From contig OY282381.1 of NCBI GenBank assembly GCA_958295915.1, forward strand, positions 1,076,722 through 1,140,721: 64,000 nucleotides of DNA. The letters run 5' to 3'. Within the stretch, counting starts at the first letter, position 1; each line of letters opens with the position of its first letter. Positions 34,295 to 43,959 of the stretch are shown piece by piece. The notes beneath the pieces were generated by a model, which saw only the letters and a program-made list of their open reading frames with translations, made no database searches and was not told the origin of the DNA. A program made the translations under genes and the position numbers. Source of the stretch: an uncultured Caldilineaceae bacterium (GTDB lineage Bacteria > Chloroflexota > Anaerolineae > Caldilineales > Caldilineaceae).

Positions 34295-36740
34295 TAACAG
34301 GAAGGCCAATACTATCGAACGACCCCCAGACCGAACATGCATCGACCCATTTCTTGCGCAGGGTGGATGACAAGGAACCATCCGCCAGCGTCTTCGCGGT
34401 CGAGGCATGGCAACGAAGCTCTACACCGAAGCTGTCGGGGCGACGGCCAGCATCGACAATGCGCCCCCGCAGATTGCGCAGCCCTTCCACCGCAGCATAG
34501 ATCTCGGCGTCAGACGGCCGGCAGTCGCGCAGAACACCGGACGCTTCGTCAGTTTTGCCGTCCTGGAGGCGGGTCAGTTGCCAGCGCCAATGTGACGTAG
34601 CCGCGTCCCCATCCTCTTTGGCAGATACATTCAGAGTGAAATCCGCTTTGCTCGCCAGCGCCGCCCGGTAAAACTGATGCACGTCGCGAAAATCGCGACT
34701 AAAGCGAGCCGGAGGCAGATCGCGGCGAGCCTGATAGCCGTATCCCTTGCTTGTCAACCGATCATCCAGAATCGCCACAACACCCCGATCGCCAGCCCGT
34801 CGGATCAGGCGACCAAAACCCTGCTTCAGAGCAAGGGTCATCAGCGGCAGCATATAGTTTCTGAAGCTACTGCCAGCGGCGGCTTCATCCAGCGCCTTCA
34901 TGCGGGCGCTGTGCAGGGGATCATTCGGGGTAGGAAAAGGCAGCTTATCCAGCACAACCAGACTCAAATCGTCGCCAGGCAGATCGACCCCCTCCCAAAA
35001 GGATTTTGTCGCCAATAAAACACTGTGGGGCGTCTCTCGAAACCAGTCCAACAGCAGGTTGCGGGGAGCCTGGCCTTGAGCCTGCAACGGCCAAACGACG
35101 TCGTCCAGACGCGCGCGCACCTGCTGTAATCCGCTCCAACTGGTAAAAAGACACAAGGCCCGTCCCCGACTCACATTGAGCAGCCGCGCGATCTCAACGG
35201 CCACCGCGTCGTAGAAGTGGTCTTTCGCTCTCCAATCAAAGGCGGGGAGCGCCGGTTGATAGAGTAGGGTCTGCTCTGGGTAGTCGAAAACCGAGCCGAC
35301 GATCAGTTCATGCGGCTCGTTTAACACGCCGCAACGTTTTTTGAAGTGTTCGAAGTTGCCCTCTGTGGCCAGAGTGGCGCTGGTGCAAACAACCGTGCGT
35401 TCCTCCTCAGCGAACACAAATTGCGCCAAGCTCTGCGCCGGATCGATAGGCGCGGCATGCAGACGCAGACGCACGCGGCGCTGACCGCTGATCCTCTCCG
35501 CATAGCGAACGATCCGATCGCCCTGTGAGATGCTTGCCACCGCCTGGAGCTTACCTGACAAAGAACCAAGCCCCGCTAAAGCCAGGTCGTAATTGGCTGC
35601 CGCCTCTGCCTCCGCTTCAGTGAGTTGGGGGCGGCCCTCCTCCTCCGGGCGGTCGTAAGGATGGGCCCGGCGCATCTCGTCCTGTAGCGAGGTCAGGCGG
35701 CTGGCCAGTTTCTTCAGCTCTTCCAATTCCTGCTCGATGCGAAAAACGTTTTCATCGGAAAGCTGTTCCACCTCCGAAAAGGCCAAGCTGTTGTGCCATC
35801 GTAGCTTCTCCAGGCGCTCTTTTTCCACATGCTCTGTAAAGACGGCCCGGCCGACGAGCTGTTCCAGAGCGTAATCACTGACCTCCACCTCAAAGACAGC
35901 CGTAGCCGTAGTTTCCAATTGGTGCGCTTCGTCGATGATATAAACCGATGCTTCAGGCAGAAGCGCCCGGCCAACCTCCCCCAACTCCAGCGCATTGAGT
36001 AGTAGATGGTGGTTGGTTATGATCACCTGCGCCTGGCGGGCTTTGTCCCGCATCCAATTGACAAAGCAGTTGTCCTCAAAGTGAGCGCAGTTGCGCTGAA
36101 TACAGTCGTCCGCATAGCTGACGATCCGGGGGCGCAGATCGCTCTTCAGAACAAAGGGTAAGTCATCGATATCACCGCTGTCGGTAAGCGGCAACCACGC
36201 CCGCAAATGCGCGACCTGCTCGTCCTCTTTGTCAAACATGGCAAGACGCTGCCGTTCGATGGCCTCTCTTTCCCACTTGAGATTACAGACAAAGTTACTG
36301 CGTCCCTTCACGACAATCGCGTCGATGGGTCGATCCAGCACTTTGCGCAGAAAGGGGATGTCCTTCCGAAAAAGCTGATTTTGCAGAGACTTATTGGCAG
36401 TGGCAACCACGACCGTCCGCTCGCTGAGCAGAGCCGGCAGCAAGTAGGCTATCGACTTGCCAGTACCGGTTGGGGCTTCGATCAGGGCCGCGCGCGTTTC
36501 CAGAATCGCCTGCTTGACGACCTCCGCCATCTGTATCTGGCCGGGCCGATGTTCGTACTCGTCCAGCATTACAGCCAAGGAGCCGTCTGCCCCCAAGATT
36601 TCTGCCAGATCAGTGGTTTCCAGAAGAGACGGTCGCTGTTCTTGGGTATCGTCACCGTAGCGCCCCTTTCTTTCACCGATTTCAGCGCAAGAGGGAGCGG
36701 CCGGGTCATCCTCGATAGAAAGTAGTTCGGAGTGTTCCAT
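34281..36740 (-). CDS. DinG-type DNA helicase
   Basis: Superfamily 2 helicase of the XPD/DinG group, 819 residues. Walker A is APTGTGKSIAYLLPAL (about residue 89) and the DEAH box is YIIDEAHQLE (about residue 267). Four cysteines between them (NFVC, IQRNC, EDNC with neighbours) could hold the family's Fe-S cluster. Late motifs LLATKSFWEGVDLPGD and QGFGRLIRRAGDRG are conserved. Start at ATG 36740 is chosen because the region upstream (36784-36812) is the terminator of the neighbouring gene, so the frame's earlier start at 36845 is not real. Confidence 0.9.
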   Translation of the reverse strand: MEHSELLSIEDDPAAPSCAEIGERKGRYGDDTQEQRPSLLETTDLAEILGADGSLAVMLDEYEHRPGQIQMAEVVKQAILETRAALIEAPTGTGKSIAYLLPALLSERTVVVATANKSLQNQLFRKDIPFLRKVLDRPIDAIVVKGRSNFVCNLKWEREAIERQRLAMFDKEDEQVAHLRAWLPLTDSGDIDDLPFVLKSDLRPRIVSYADDCIQRNCAHFEDNCFVNWMRDKARQAQVIITNHHLLLNALELGEVGRALLPEASVYIIDEAHQLETTATAVFEVEVSDYALEQLVGRAVFTEHVEKERLEKLRWHNSLAFSEVEQLSDENVFRIEQELEELKKLASRLTSLQDEMRRAHPYDRPEEEGRPQLTEAEAEAAANYDLALAGLGSLSGKLQAVASISQGDRIVRYAERISGQRRVRLRLHAAPIDPAQSLAQFVFAEEERTVVCTSATLATEGNFEHFKKRCGVLNEPHELIVGSVFDYPEQTLLYQPALPAFDWRAKDHFYDAVAVEIARLLNVSRGRALCLFTSWSGLQQVRARLDDVVWPLQAQGQAPRNLLLDWFRETPHSVLLATKSFWEGVDLPGDDLSLVVLDKLPFPTPNDPLHSARMKALDEAAAGSSFRNYMLPLMTLALKQGFGRLIRRAGDRGVVAILDDRLTSKGYGYQARRDLPPARFSRDFRDVHQFYRAALASKADFTLNVSAKEDGDAATSHWRWQLTRLQDGKTDEASGVLRDCRPSDAEIYAAVEGLRNLRGRIVDAGRRPDSFGVELRCHASTAKTLADGSLSSTLRKKWVDACSVWGSFDSIGLPVTRAE

Positions 36741-36783
36741 ATAAAAATTGTAGCACGAATGTGCGGTTATTGCAAAATTAAAA

Positions 36784-36812
36784 ACGCCCTCAGTTCGCTG
36801 AATTGAGGGCGT
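36784..36812 (-). terminator. Rho-independent terminator of the LysM/FAS1 gene
   Basis: Read on the minus strand, ACGCCCTCA (36812-36804) pairs with TGAGGGCGT (36792-36784) and is followed by TTTTTAATTTT. It lies 57 bases past the LysM/FAS1 stop codon. This is a textbook intrinsic terminator. Confidence 0.9.
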
Positions 36813-36868
36813 CTCAATAGATGCCTGTAGTTGAGCGGGCTTCAACCGCTATTTTGTCTCACATTCAT

Positions 36869-38743
36869 TCAGTTTGCCGGTGGCAGCAGCAACTGGGAAA
36901 TCTGGTGAATGACGCCGTTGGTGGCCATGATATCAGATCGGACGATGAGCACGCCCTCAACAGTGAGAGAAGAGCCGTCCGGGCTGGTATTGATCGCAAT
37001 AGTCCCTCCATGAAGGGTCTCCAGAGAAGATTCTGCAGCCAGATCGGCCGCCGTCAGCCGCCCCGGAACCACATGGAATTGCAGTACCTGGGCCAACAGA
37101 TTCGCATCGGCCATCAACATATCCAGTGTTGTCCCCGGCACCGAGGCAAAAGCCGCATCCGTCGGCGCGAAGATTGTGAACGGACCGCCGTTGGCAACAG
37201 AATCGCTCAGATTGGCCAGCTCTAATGCCAGCAACAGAATCTCAAGCGCTTCAAGGGTCTCTGTCACTTCTATCAGATTGCCTGTAGAAGGAGTCGCTTC
37301 ATCTGTCGGCTCCGGCATCGCCTCCGCAGTCGATTCCGGCATCGCCTCCGCAGTCGGCTCCGGCATCGCCTCCGCAGTCGGCTCCGGCATCACCTCCAAA
37401 ATCGGCTCCGCAGTCGGCGCTGGTGTCCCTGAACCGGCGAGCAGAGCGTCTGCCTGGGCCTTTGTCGGTATCGTCAGAACATCGCCGACCTCGATGCGAT
37501 CACAGTTCGCCAGCTGGGGGTTAGCGGCGCAAATGGCAGACCAGTATATGCTTCTGCCAAAGGCCCTGCTGGCGATTGTGCCGAGCGTATCTCCCCTCTC
37601 CACAATGTAGGAGGCGCCTGGTGTGATAGCCGTTCCTGTCGGCGCGGGCGTCACGATATCTGTAGATGGGATATCTGTAGATGGCCGCTGCTCCTGAGAG
37701 GTATCTGAAGATGGCTGCTGCTCCCGAGAGGTCTGCGACTGACCAGAGTCGTCTTCTAAAATACCGCCCTCAACCTCGACCGTATAGCTGGCCGCAAAGG
37801 CGCTATGATTGCTGACTACGACGGCGAATCGAGCGCCGATTGAGGCTGTAGTGATGTGAGCCTCTTTCGTCAGGCCGACGCTGCCATCGGGAACTTGCGA
37901 GCGCGCCGTATTGTTAGCATACAGGTCGGGAGACATACCGCTCGCGAAGTCGCGCAACTGCTGTTCGGTCAAGATGAATGCATTGACGTCCTCCTGTATA
38001 TCCAGGTTGCCTGGGGGGCGAACAGACAGTTTCAGAACTACATCTGCGCCGGCTGCCTCCAAGGCAAAGTAGTGTTGGTCGAACTGCTTGGGCAGTTCAC
38101 CGCTCAGTTCAGATGCCCGCACAGCGCGCGGTGATCCGCGTCCGGCTGGTGTGGCCTCCGGTTCAGGTGTCGGTATTTCTTCAAGGGCCGGTATTGCAGG
38201 GGCCGGAGTTGGCGTTGGCGTTGGCGTGTTGGCGTCCATAACCTGCTCACCGGACTCGTCCACGAACCTGACATTCTCACCAATCAGTGTATAGGCCAAC
38301 GGTATGCCCGTGTCATTGAAGGTTACCAGACTGAACATGCTGTCAGCCATATTTATGATGTCAGCCATACTTATGGTGCTTACTTTCTGCTTGCGACCAT
38401 CCTCCGTTGTTTCCAATGAACCGACACCGAACCTGCTCGCCCCGGGCGAAGCGCCGCGATTGTAACTGGCCAAGCCGCTAGGTTTGAATACGTAAAAGCC
38501 GGATTTGGCATCCAGGTCCTGGCTATCTTGGGGCGCGTACTCCATCCTCACGGTCACCGCTTGCGTTGAGTCGATGACCTGCAAGCCTAGATAGTGTTTG
38601 GCAAATCGTTCATTCAACTCCCCATGAATCTGCGATGATACGACAGGATTCTGCGCGGTCGCTGCGTTGGGGACCACTGCTGCGAGAATCAGCGCCAGCG
38701 CAACGACAAGCCTTGCTACGCGCCATGCCTTTATCAGTTGCAT
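36869..38743 (-). CDS. Secreted LysM and fasciclin-domain protein
   Basis: The 624-residue product begins with a signal peptide (hydrophobic core LVVALALILAAVVP, cleavage near TAQNP). Two homologous beta-rich repeats follow (each with a QHYFALEA/KHYLGLQV-type start), then a LysM module (YIVERGDTLGTIASRAFG), a linker of 8-residue AMPEPTAE repeats, and a C-terminal FAS1 domain (FTIFAPTDAAFASVPG, LQFHVVPGRL, ATNGVIHQISQLL). LysM binds peptidoglycan and FAS1 mediates adhesion, so a cell-envelope adhesion role is likely. GGAGGAGATAG precedes the ATG. The linker is encoded by 24-base DNA repeats (about 37310-37400). Confidence 0.88.
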   Translation of the reverse strand: MQLIKAWRVARLVVALALILAAVVPNAATAQNPVVSSQIHGELNERFAKHYLGLQVIDSTQAVTVRMEYAPQDSQDLDAKSGFYVFKPSGLASYNRGASPGASRFGVGSLETTEDGRKQKVSTISMADIINMADSMFSLVTFNDTGIPLAYTLIGENVRFVDESGEQVMDANTPTPTPTPAPAIPALEEIPTPEPEATPAGRGSPRAVRASELSGELPKQFDQHYFALEAAGADVVLKLSVRPPGNLDIQEDVNAFILTEQQLRDFASGMSPDLYANNTARSQVPDGSVGLTKEAHITTASIGARFAVVVSNHSAFAASYTVEVEGGILEDDSGQSQTSREQQPSSDTSQEQRPSTDIPSTDIVTPAPTGTAITPGASYIVERGDTLGTIASRAFGRSIYWSAICAANPQLANCDRIEVGDVLTIPTKAQADALLAGSGTPAPTAEPILEVMPEPTAEAMPEPTAEAMPESTAEAMPEPTDEATPSTGNLIEVTETLEALEILLLALELANLSDSVANGGPFTIFAPTDAAFASVPGTTLDMLMADANLLAQVLQFHVVPGRLTAADLAAESSLETLHGGTIAINTSPDGSSLTVEGVLIVRSDIMATNGVIHQISQLLLPPAN

Positions 38744-39130
38744 CTAATCTATCTCCTCCAATATCCCGTGAAAAAAAGAGCGCTGAGACGCTCAAAATTT
38801 GGCTGCAAAAGCGCCATGCGCCATCCTATGGTGTTGAAGCATAGCTTAACAGTATACCGCAAGAGCTTATATTCTATACCAATGCCCGGTCGCCAATCCA
38901 GCATCATTTCCACTGTTTACCGGCAATCCGCCAGCGGCATCTATCCGCATGAAGGAATTCGTGGAGCATACGTAGGTAGAACGAAGTGCAAACGTCGAAT
39001 AACCATCCTCTCATCCGCGCCGCGCCACCACGTGATGAGATACGGTCCGCGGCAAAATTGCGCCGCGCCAATGCAAAACGAGCGCCAATGCAAAACGAAG
39101 GACAGCGGAACAGAAATGCTGACAAATAAG
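38744..39130. other. Intergenic region upstream of the LysM/FAS1 gene
   Basis: The only strong signal is the GGAGGAGATAG ribosome-binding site at its left end. Around 39055-39105 there is a short tandem duplication (GCCAATGCAAAACGA twice). I see no coding frame with support. Confidence 0.5.
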
Positions 39131-39152
39131 AAACCGCTCTTGCGAGCGGTTT
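39131..39152 (-). terminator. Terminator after tRNA-Cys
   Basis: On the minus strand AAACCGCTC (39152-39144) pairs with GAGCGGTTT (39139-39131), followed by CTTATTTGTC. It starts two bases after the tRNA 3' end. Confidence 0.85.
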
Positions 39153-39153
39153 A

Positions 39154-39224
<71 letters not shown>

Positions 39225-39361
39225 GCACGACTAAGGAAAATCATTCTGGCCTACATACTATCAAGACTGCCGCGAATTGTCAAATGCGTCTGTCTGGGGG
39301 TATCCTCAACGCGTGCGCTATTGAGAGGAAATCGAATCGACGGCAGAGGTGAATTGAACCA

Positions 39362-39724
39362 ATGGCCAAGTCGGATGGCATGATCGTCTGTGAACAGTGC
39401 GGTGTCACATTTCTTTGGACAATAGAAGAACAACGGGCGACAGACGGACAGAAAAGTCCGCTATATTGCCTGGGCTGTCGCTATCTACTGCCAGGTGTTG
39501 GACAACAGCGGGGGCTGGTGAAATGGTATAGCCCACGCAAACAGTACGGATTCATTACGCCCCGGTCCGGCCCGGATCTGTTCGCCCACCGCTCCCATTT
39601 TCAGGGCGTCGGACGCCTGCAGAAAGGGGATCTGGTCGAATTCGCTGTCGCAGAAACTGAGAAGGGGGTAGCGGCTGTCAACGTGCAATTGCTCTATCGA
39701 CAGCGCAAACCGAGAAAACCGTGA
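39362..39724 (+). CDS. Zinc-ribbon plus cold-shock domain protein
   Basis: Residues 9-44 hold a CxxC...CxxC zinc ribbon (CEQCG, CLGCR). Residues about 50-113 are a cold-shock/OB fold: GLVKWYSPRKQYGFITPR (RNP1-like) and DLFAHRSHF (RNP2-like). The protein probably binds single-stranded RNA or DNA. The fusion is uncommon compared with ordinary 66-residue Csp proteins. It is encoded alone, opposite tRNA-Cys; there is no clear ribosome-binding site. Confidence 0.85.
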   Translation: MAKSDGMIVCEQCGVTFLWTIEEQRATDGQKSPLYCLGCRYLLPGVGQQRGLVKWYSPRKQYGFITPRSGPDLFAHRSHFQGVGRLQKGDLVEFAVAETEKGVAAVNVQLLYRQRKPRKP

Positions 39725-39761
39725 CGCCAATTCAGTTACCCAGATGCATCATAGGATTGCC

Positions 39762-40928
39762 TCATAGGGGAGCGCCGCGGCCGCCCGCGCCTACACAGCC
39801 GCTCTTTTGCGCCAGCTCTGCGAAGAGTCGATCATACGCCGCCGCCACGACAGGCCAGGTAAAACGCTCTCGTACGGCACGGCCCAGGGAAGGCGGAACC
39901 GGACGCGGCATCGTCAGCCTCGTCACCGCTTTGCGGTAGAGATCGTCCTCATCGGTATACAGGCAGGCCGGGTGCAGATCAGAGGGAATCAGTTCTGGAT
40001 AACTGAGACGATTCGGCAGCAGAGGAAAGGCGCCGGCCTGAACCGCCTCCAGTATGCTGATGCCGAAAAACTCGTGATCCGCAGTGCTGATGACGAGATC
40101 GGCCTTCCGCAAGAGGGCCAGATATGCCTGGCGCGACGGAAGATATCCCCAATGCTCGATACGATGCCCCAGCCGCGTTGCAGCCTCTTCGAATTCCGCC
40201 GGCGCATTGCGGAAGTTTTCGCCCGCTACGGCCAGGGTAAAACGAATCCCAGCCTCGTCCAGCCGGTACAACAACCGAAAGAAGCGATCCGGACACTTAT
40301 CGTACTCCCAACGCTGATTCCATAGGATCAGCGGCGCGCCGACGGGTTCCTGCCGAGGGCTGTCGGCCTGCAGATCGATCCCAACAGGCAGAACATGACT
40401 GCGCGCCTTCACCTGTCCGATCAGCTCCAAACGGTTATAATCAGGGAAATGTTTGAGCAGATTCGGTAGTTTCGCAAACCAACTCTGGCGGTGAAAATTC
40501 GTGTTGAACAGAATCCGGTCAGCGCACAGTTGGCTCAGCCAGTTGATCATAGCATAGGTCAGATCCGGCTTTTCGCCCGGTCGCCAAGGATAGGTCAACT
40601 GGTTTTCGTGCATATAGAGAACTGTCGGAATATGCGCCGGAAGAGTACGCCGCGCCAAGGCCAGCCAAGCCGTTAAATTGGTCATATCCGTCGCCAGAAT
40701 CAGATCCGGCGGATGCGCCGCGAAAGCCGCTTCTGTCTGAACGGCCAGATCGATGGCGCCCCCCTGCATGCGCCATTTCCAGAAGCGGCCAGCCAAAGTG
40801 AAGAGATGTACAGAATGCCGGCTATGGCTTTGATATCCCACAGCCCACACCCGGTGGCTACCCGTATGATAGGGTGAGAGAAGCCAGATTGTCAGAGGTT
40901 TAGGGGAATCGAAGCTCATCATCGACAT
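39762..40928 (-). CDS. tRNA-queuosine mannosyltransferase-like protein (DUF3524/GTDC1 family)
   Basis: The N-terminal domain matches DUF3524, the domain of tRNA-queuosine alpha-mannosyltransferase (GTDC1/QTMAN): [57 protein letters not shown]4-type donor domain follows ([43 protein letters not shown]). In animals the enzyme mannosylates queuosine at position 34 of tRNA-Asp; bacterial members may do the same or a related reaction. No queuosine-synthesis gene is in the window. The start (second or first ATG near 40928) is close to a divergent promoter. Confidence 0.87.
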   Translation of the reverse strand: MSMMSFDSPKPLTIWLLSPYHTGSHRVWAVGYQSHSRHSVHLFTLAGRFWKWRMQGGAIDLAVQTEAAFAAHPPDLILATDMTNLTAWLALARRTLPAHIPTVLYMHENQLTYPWRPGEKPDLTYAMINWLSQLCADRILFNTNFHRQSWFAKLPNLLKHFPDYNRLELIGQVKARSHVLPVGIDLQADSPRQEPVGAPLILWNQRWEYDKCPDRFFRLLYRLDEAGIRFTLAVAGENFRNAPAEFEEAATRLGHRIEHWGYLPSRQAYLALLRKADLVISTADHEFFGISILEAVQAGAFPLLPNRLSYPELIPSDLHPACLYTDEDDLYRKAVTRLTMPRPVPPSLGRAVRERFTWPVVAAAYDRLFAELAQKSGCVGAGGRGAPL

Positions 40929-40960
40929 AGGCAGTGCAACCCGATAATATCGATTGAAAG

Positions 40961-40988
40961 TTGCATCATTGTGCAGCTATGCTATAAT
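40961..40988 (+). promoter_or_regulatory. Sigma-70-type promoter of the DUF151 gene
   Basis: TTGCAT (40961-40966) and a perfect TATAAT (40983-40988) are 16 bases apart. The predicted start lies near 40995, leaving a leader of about 100 bases ahead of the ATG at 41094. Confidence 0.65.
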
Positions 40989-41093
40989 CTACCATGACTC
41001 GGCCAGATCTATCCATCAGCAGAATTCGTAACGGAACGATTCCGTAGGATATCTCCTTGAACAGTTCTTGAAAATCGAGAGCAGGAGTCGGGA

Positions 41094-41612
41094 ATGATTG
41101 AAGTTGTGATCGATAGTGTGCGCGTAAGTCTGATGTCTCAGCATCGCATCGTTGTTCTGCGCGAAGAAAACGGCGAGAGGTATCTTCCCATCTGGATCGG
41201 CCCCTTTGAAGCGGATGCCATCACCATTCAATTGCAAGGCATCGAAGCCGGGCGACCGATGACGCATGATCTGTTGCGACAGATTACAGAGTCCCTGGAC
41301 GGCGAAATCTCCTACGTCGTCATCAGCGATCTGCAAAATGAGACATTTTTCGCCGAAATCGTTCTGGAAGCCCACGGCGAAACCCTGGAAATCGACAGTC
41401 GGCCCAGCGATGCCGTCGCCCTGGCCGTGCGGGTCGACGTTCCAATTTACGTAGCCGAAGAGGTGATGGAACAGGCCGGCATGGAGCCGGAAGAGGAATT
41501 GAGCCTGCTGGATCAAGGCAGCGACGGAATCGAAGAGGAAGTCAGCGAAACCGGTGATGAAGACCTGGACGTCTTCCGGGACTTTATCGAAGGACTCGAT
41601 ATCGACAACTAA
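41094..41612 (+). CDS. Bifunctional nuclease family (DUF151) protein
   Basis: The 172-residue product shows the DUF151 core: [31 protein letters not shown] and [19 protein letters not shown]. Plant and bacterial members cut single-stranded DNA or RNA, though the physiological substrate is unclear. A UvrB/C-like C-terminal extension is absent; the tail is acidic instead. It has its own promoter and terminator, so it is monocistronic. Confidence 0.92.
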   Translation: MIEVVIDSVRVSLMSQHRIVVLREENGERYLPIWIGPFEADAITIQLQGIEAGRPMTHDLLRQITESLDGEISYVVISDLQNETFFAEIVLEAHGETLEIDSRPSDAVALAVRVDVPIYVAEEVMEQAGMEPEEELSLLDQGSDGIEEEVSETGDEDLDVFRDFIEGLDIDN

Positions 41613-41696
41613 AAAACGGGCAGGGAGCGCGTCGTCCGTCTGAGGCAGAGCCGAAAAGCGGACAGAAGCGGCGCAACCCAGATGACAGGGGTATAC

Positions 41697-41735
41697 AAAC
41701 GGCGGGACCGCATTGCAGCGGTTCTCGCCGTTTTT
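41697..41735 (+). terminator. Intrinsic terminator of the DUF151 gene
   Basis: AAACGGCG pairs with CGCCGTTT around an inner GACCGC/GCGGTT stem, ending in TTTTT (41731-41735). Confidence 0.9.
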
Positions 41736-41811
41736 GCACTCTAGGCGCTTATCCCCACTTTATCCCCCGATAGTGCCCGAAAGTTTCACCACAACCATGG
41801 TTTTTGACATC

Positions 41812-41847
41812 TGTGAAACAGACATAGACGATGTGAAACAGACATAG
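41812..41847. repeat. Direct repeats upstream of dnaB
   Basis: TGTGAAACAGACATAG occurs at 41812-41827 and 41832-41847, a 20-base period that places both on one DNA face. Nearby TTATCCCCA (about 41750) differs from the DnaA box TTATCCACA at one position. Together these suggest an operator or replication-protein site ahead of dnaB. Confidence 0.6.
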
Positions 41848-41904
41848 CCGACAGCTAACTCTCTGAACCATAGATCTATCCATAGCCGTTCGACCTACTC
41901 TTAT

Positions 41905-43839
41905 GTGAATCTGTCGATGAGCGAAACCAGCGAAGCCCCAATCAAAACGATCCCGGCCAATCTGGAAGCCGAGCAGGCCGTTCTCGGTTCTCTGCTGATC
42001 GATCCCGACGCGATTATTAAGGTCGCCAGTTATTTGCGCGCCTCCGACTTCTATCGAGAACGGCACGAGTGGATCTACAGCGCGCTGCTGACATTGCACG
42101 AACGACGAGAACCAGCCGATTTCGTCACATTGGTGGATGAGCTGGAACGCAACGAACAGTTGGAGGCCATCGGCGGCCCGGTCTATATCACCGAACTGAT
42201 CAATAGCACACCCACAGCCGTTTATGTGGATTACTACGCGCGTATCGTTGAGCGCACAGCGATCCTGCGGCGACTGATCGGCGCAGCCGGCAAAATCGCA
42301 GAACTGGCTTACGACGAGAGCAACGACGTGGACGATGTGGTGGATCGGGCCGAGCAGATCATTTTTGGCGTCAGTGAGAGCCGCATCCACCGAGACCTGA
42401 CGCCCATCTCCACAATCATGGCCGACGTCGTGGATCAGATCGACTTTCTGGCCCGTAACCAAAACAGGCTGATGGGCGTGCCTACAGGCTTTGTGATGCT
42501 GGACAAAATGCTCGGCGGGTTCCAAAAGAGCGATCTGATCATTGTGGCCGGACGCCCCGGCATGGGCAAATCCAGTTTAGGACTGTCGATTGCCCAGAAC
42601 GCGGCCAGGCGCTACAACGCACGCGTGGCTATCTTCAGCCTGGAGATGAGCAGCGAGCAGGTGGTGCAACGGCTGCTCTCTGTAGAGGCGGCCATCGATA
42701 GCCACCGCCTGCGGCTGGGACAGATCTACGAAGAGGAGTGGCCGATTCTGCTGGAAGCGGCCAATACGATGGCCGCCTCCAGCATCTTCATCGATGACAC
42801 CCCCGGCGCGTCAGTGATGGAGATCCGCACCAAGGCCCGCCGCCTGTACGCAGAGCACGGAATCGATCTGATCCTGATCGATTATATGCAGTTGATGTCC
42901 GGCGGAGGCAGTAGTGGTCGCGGCGAAAACCGCCAGCAGGAGATCAGTTACATCAGTCGCTCATTGAAGGAGCTGGCCCGGGAGCTGAATGTGCCTGTCA
43001 TCGCCCTCAGTCAGCTCAGCCGGGCCGTCGAAAGCCGGGCAAACAATAAACCGATGCTCTCCGATTTACGAGAAAGCGGCTGTCTTAGCGGAGATACGCT
43101 CGTCTATCTGCCCGACATAGACGCATATTGCCCGATTCGAGAGCTTGCGCTCCAGAGAGAGTTCCAGGTTGCCGCGCTGGACCGAGCCACGATGCGCCTT
43201 ACAACAGCAACGGTCAGCAACGCATTTTGCACCGGCGCAAAACCTGTCTACCGCATGACCTCACGCTTGGGCAGAACAGTGCGGGCGACCGCAAATCACA
43301 GGTTTTTGACAATACAGGGCTGGAAGCGATTAGATGAACTCCAGCTTGATGAACGGATTGCAGGCCCCCGCCAGCCTGACGAACGTGGCCGCTCAGCAAT
43401 GCACCTGGACGAACCCGCCAGCTTGAAACATGCAGTCGGCAAAGTCCGCGCGCCGACCCGACACGCAGCGCAGGATACGCCAGTCCCTACAGATCCCGAT
43501 AGGCTGCAAAGACCGGCCCAGGGCGACGTGTACTGGGATGAAATCGTTGCAATTGAGCCAGATGGGGTCGATGATGTCTACGACCTCACCGTGCCAGAAC
43601 TCCATAACTTCGTCGCCGACAGTTTCATTGTGCATAACTCGATTGAGCAGGACGCAGATGTGGTCATGTTCGTCTATAGGGAAGACTATTACACTGAGGA
43701 CACAGACCGCCAGAATATCGCCGATTTAATGGTTGCCAAGCATCGCCATGGCACAACCGGTACGGTTAGCCTCTATTTCCGTAAAGAACTGACGCAGTTT
43801 CGCGATCTGGAACTGCGACGGGAAGAATTGAACTATTAG
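41905..43839 (+). CDS. dnaB: Replicative DNA helicase DnaB with embedded mini-intein
   Basis: The precursor is 644 residues; removing the intein leaves about 458, normal for DnaB. The N-terminal domain ([17 protein letters not shown]) is followed by the RecA-type motor: Walker [10 protein letters not shown] (about residue 216), [10 protein letters not shown] (Walker B), and [12 protein letters not shown]. The intein interrupts SDLRESG/SIEQDAD, the same site as the Synechocystis DnaB intein. After splicing the helicase unwinds DNA at the fork. Start is GTG 41905 or ATG 41917. dnaD-like and loader genes follow directly. Confidence 0.96.
   Translation: MNLSMSETSEAPIKTIPANLEAEQAVLGSLLIDPDAIIKVASYLRASDFYRERHEWIYSALLTLHERREPADFVTLVDELERNEQLEAIGGPVYITELINSTPTAVYVDYYARIVERTAILRRLIGAAGKIAELAYDESNDVDDVVDRAEQIIFGVSESRIHRDLTPISTIMADVVDQIDFLARNQNRLMGVPTGFVMLDKMLGGFQKSDLIIVAGRPGMGKSSLGLSIAQNAARRYNARVAIFSLEMSSEQVVQRLLSVEAAIDSHRLRLGQIYEEEWPILLEAANTMAASSIFIDDTPGASVMEIRTKARRLYAEHGIDLILIDYMQLMSGGGSSGRGENRQQEISYISRSLKELARELNVPVIALSQLSRAVESRANNKPMLSDLRESGCLSGDTLVYLPDIDAYCPIRELALQREFQVAALDRATMRLTTATVSNAFCTGAKPVYRMTSRLGRTVRATANHRFLTIQGWKRLDELQLDERIAGPRQPDERGRSAMHLDEPASLKHAVGKVRAPTRHAAQDTPVPTDPDRLQRPAQGDVYWDEIVAIEPDGVDDVYDLTVPELHNFVADSFIVHNSIEQDADVVMFVYREDYYTEDTDRQNIADLMVAKHRHGTTGTVSLYFRKELTQFRDLELRREELNY
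43081..43638 (+). other. DnaB mini-intein (186 residues, no homing endonuclease)
   Basis: The intein spans residues 393-578 of the precursor. Block A begins [11 protein letters not shown] (nucleophile Cys1). Block B has [12 protein letters not shown] with the TxxH histidine. Block F is [17 protein letters not shown] and block G ends in VHN, followed by Ser +1 of the extein. The linker between B and F (about 70 residues, rich in Ala/Pro/Arg) has no LAGLIDADG or HNH motif. All splicing residues are present, so it should splice itself out. Confidence 0.95.
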
Positions 43840-43905
43840 ATTGAACGATTAGATGGTTAACTGCAGGCGGCAGTTTGCCATCACGGAATCGCTTGGCGCC
43901 AATCC

Positions 43906-43950
43906 TATGACATCCATCCCTATGACATCCATCCCTATGACATCCATCCC
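43906..43950. repeat. Three perfect 15-bp repeats between dnaB and the dnaD-like gene
   Basis: TATGACATCCATCCC is repeated three times head to tail (43906-43920, 43921-43935, 43936-43950), ending 9 bases before the ATG of the next gene. Such iteron-like repeats could bind a regulator or slow translation of the downstream gene. Confidence 0.9.
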
Positions 43951-43959
43951 AAATTGAGT

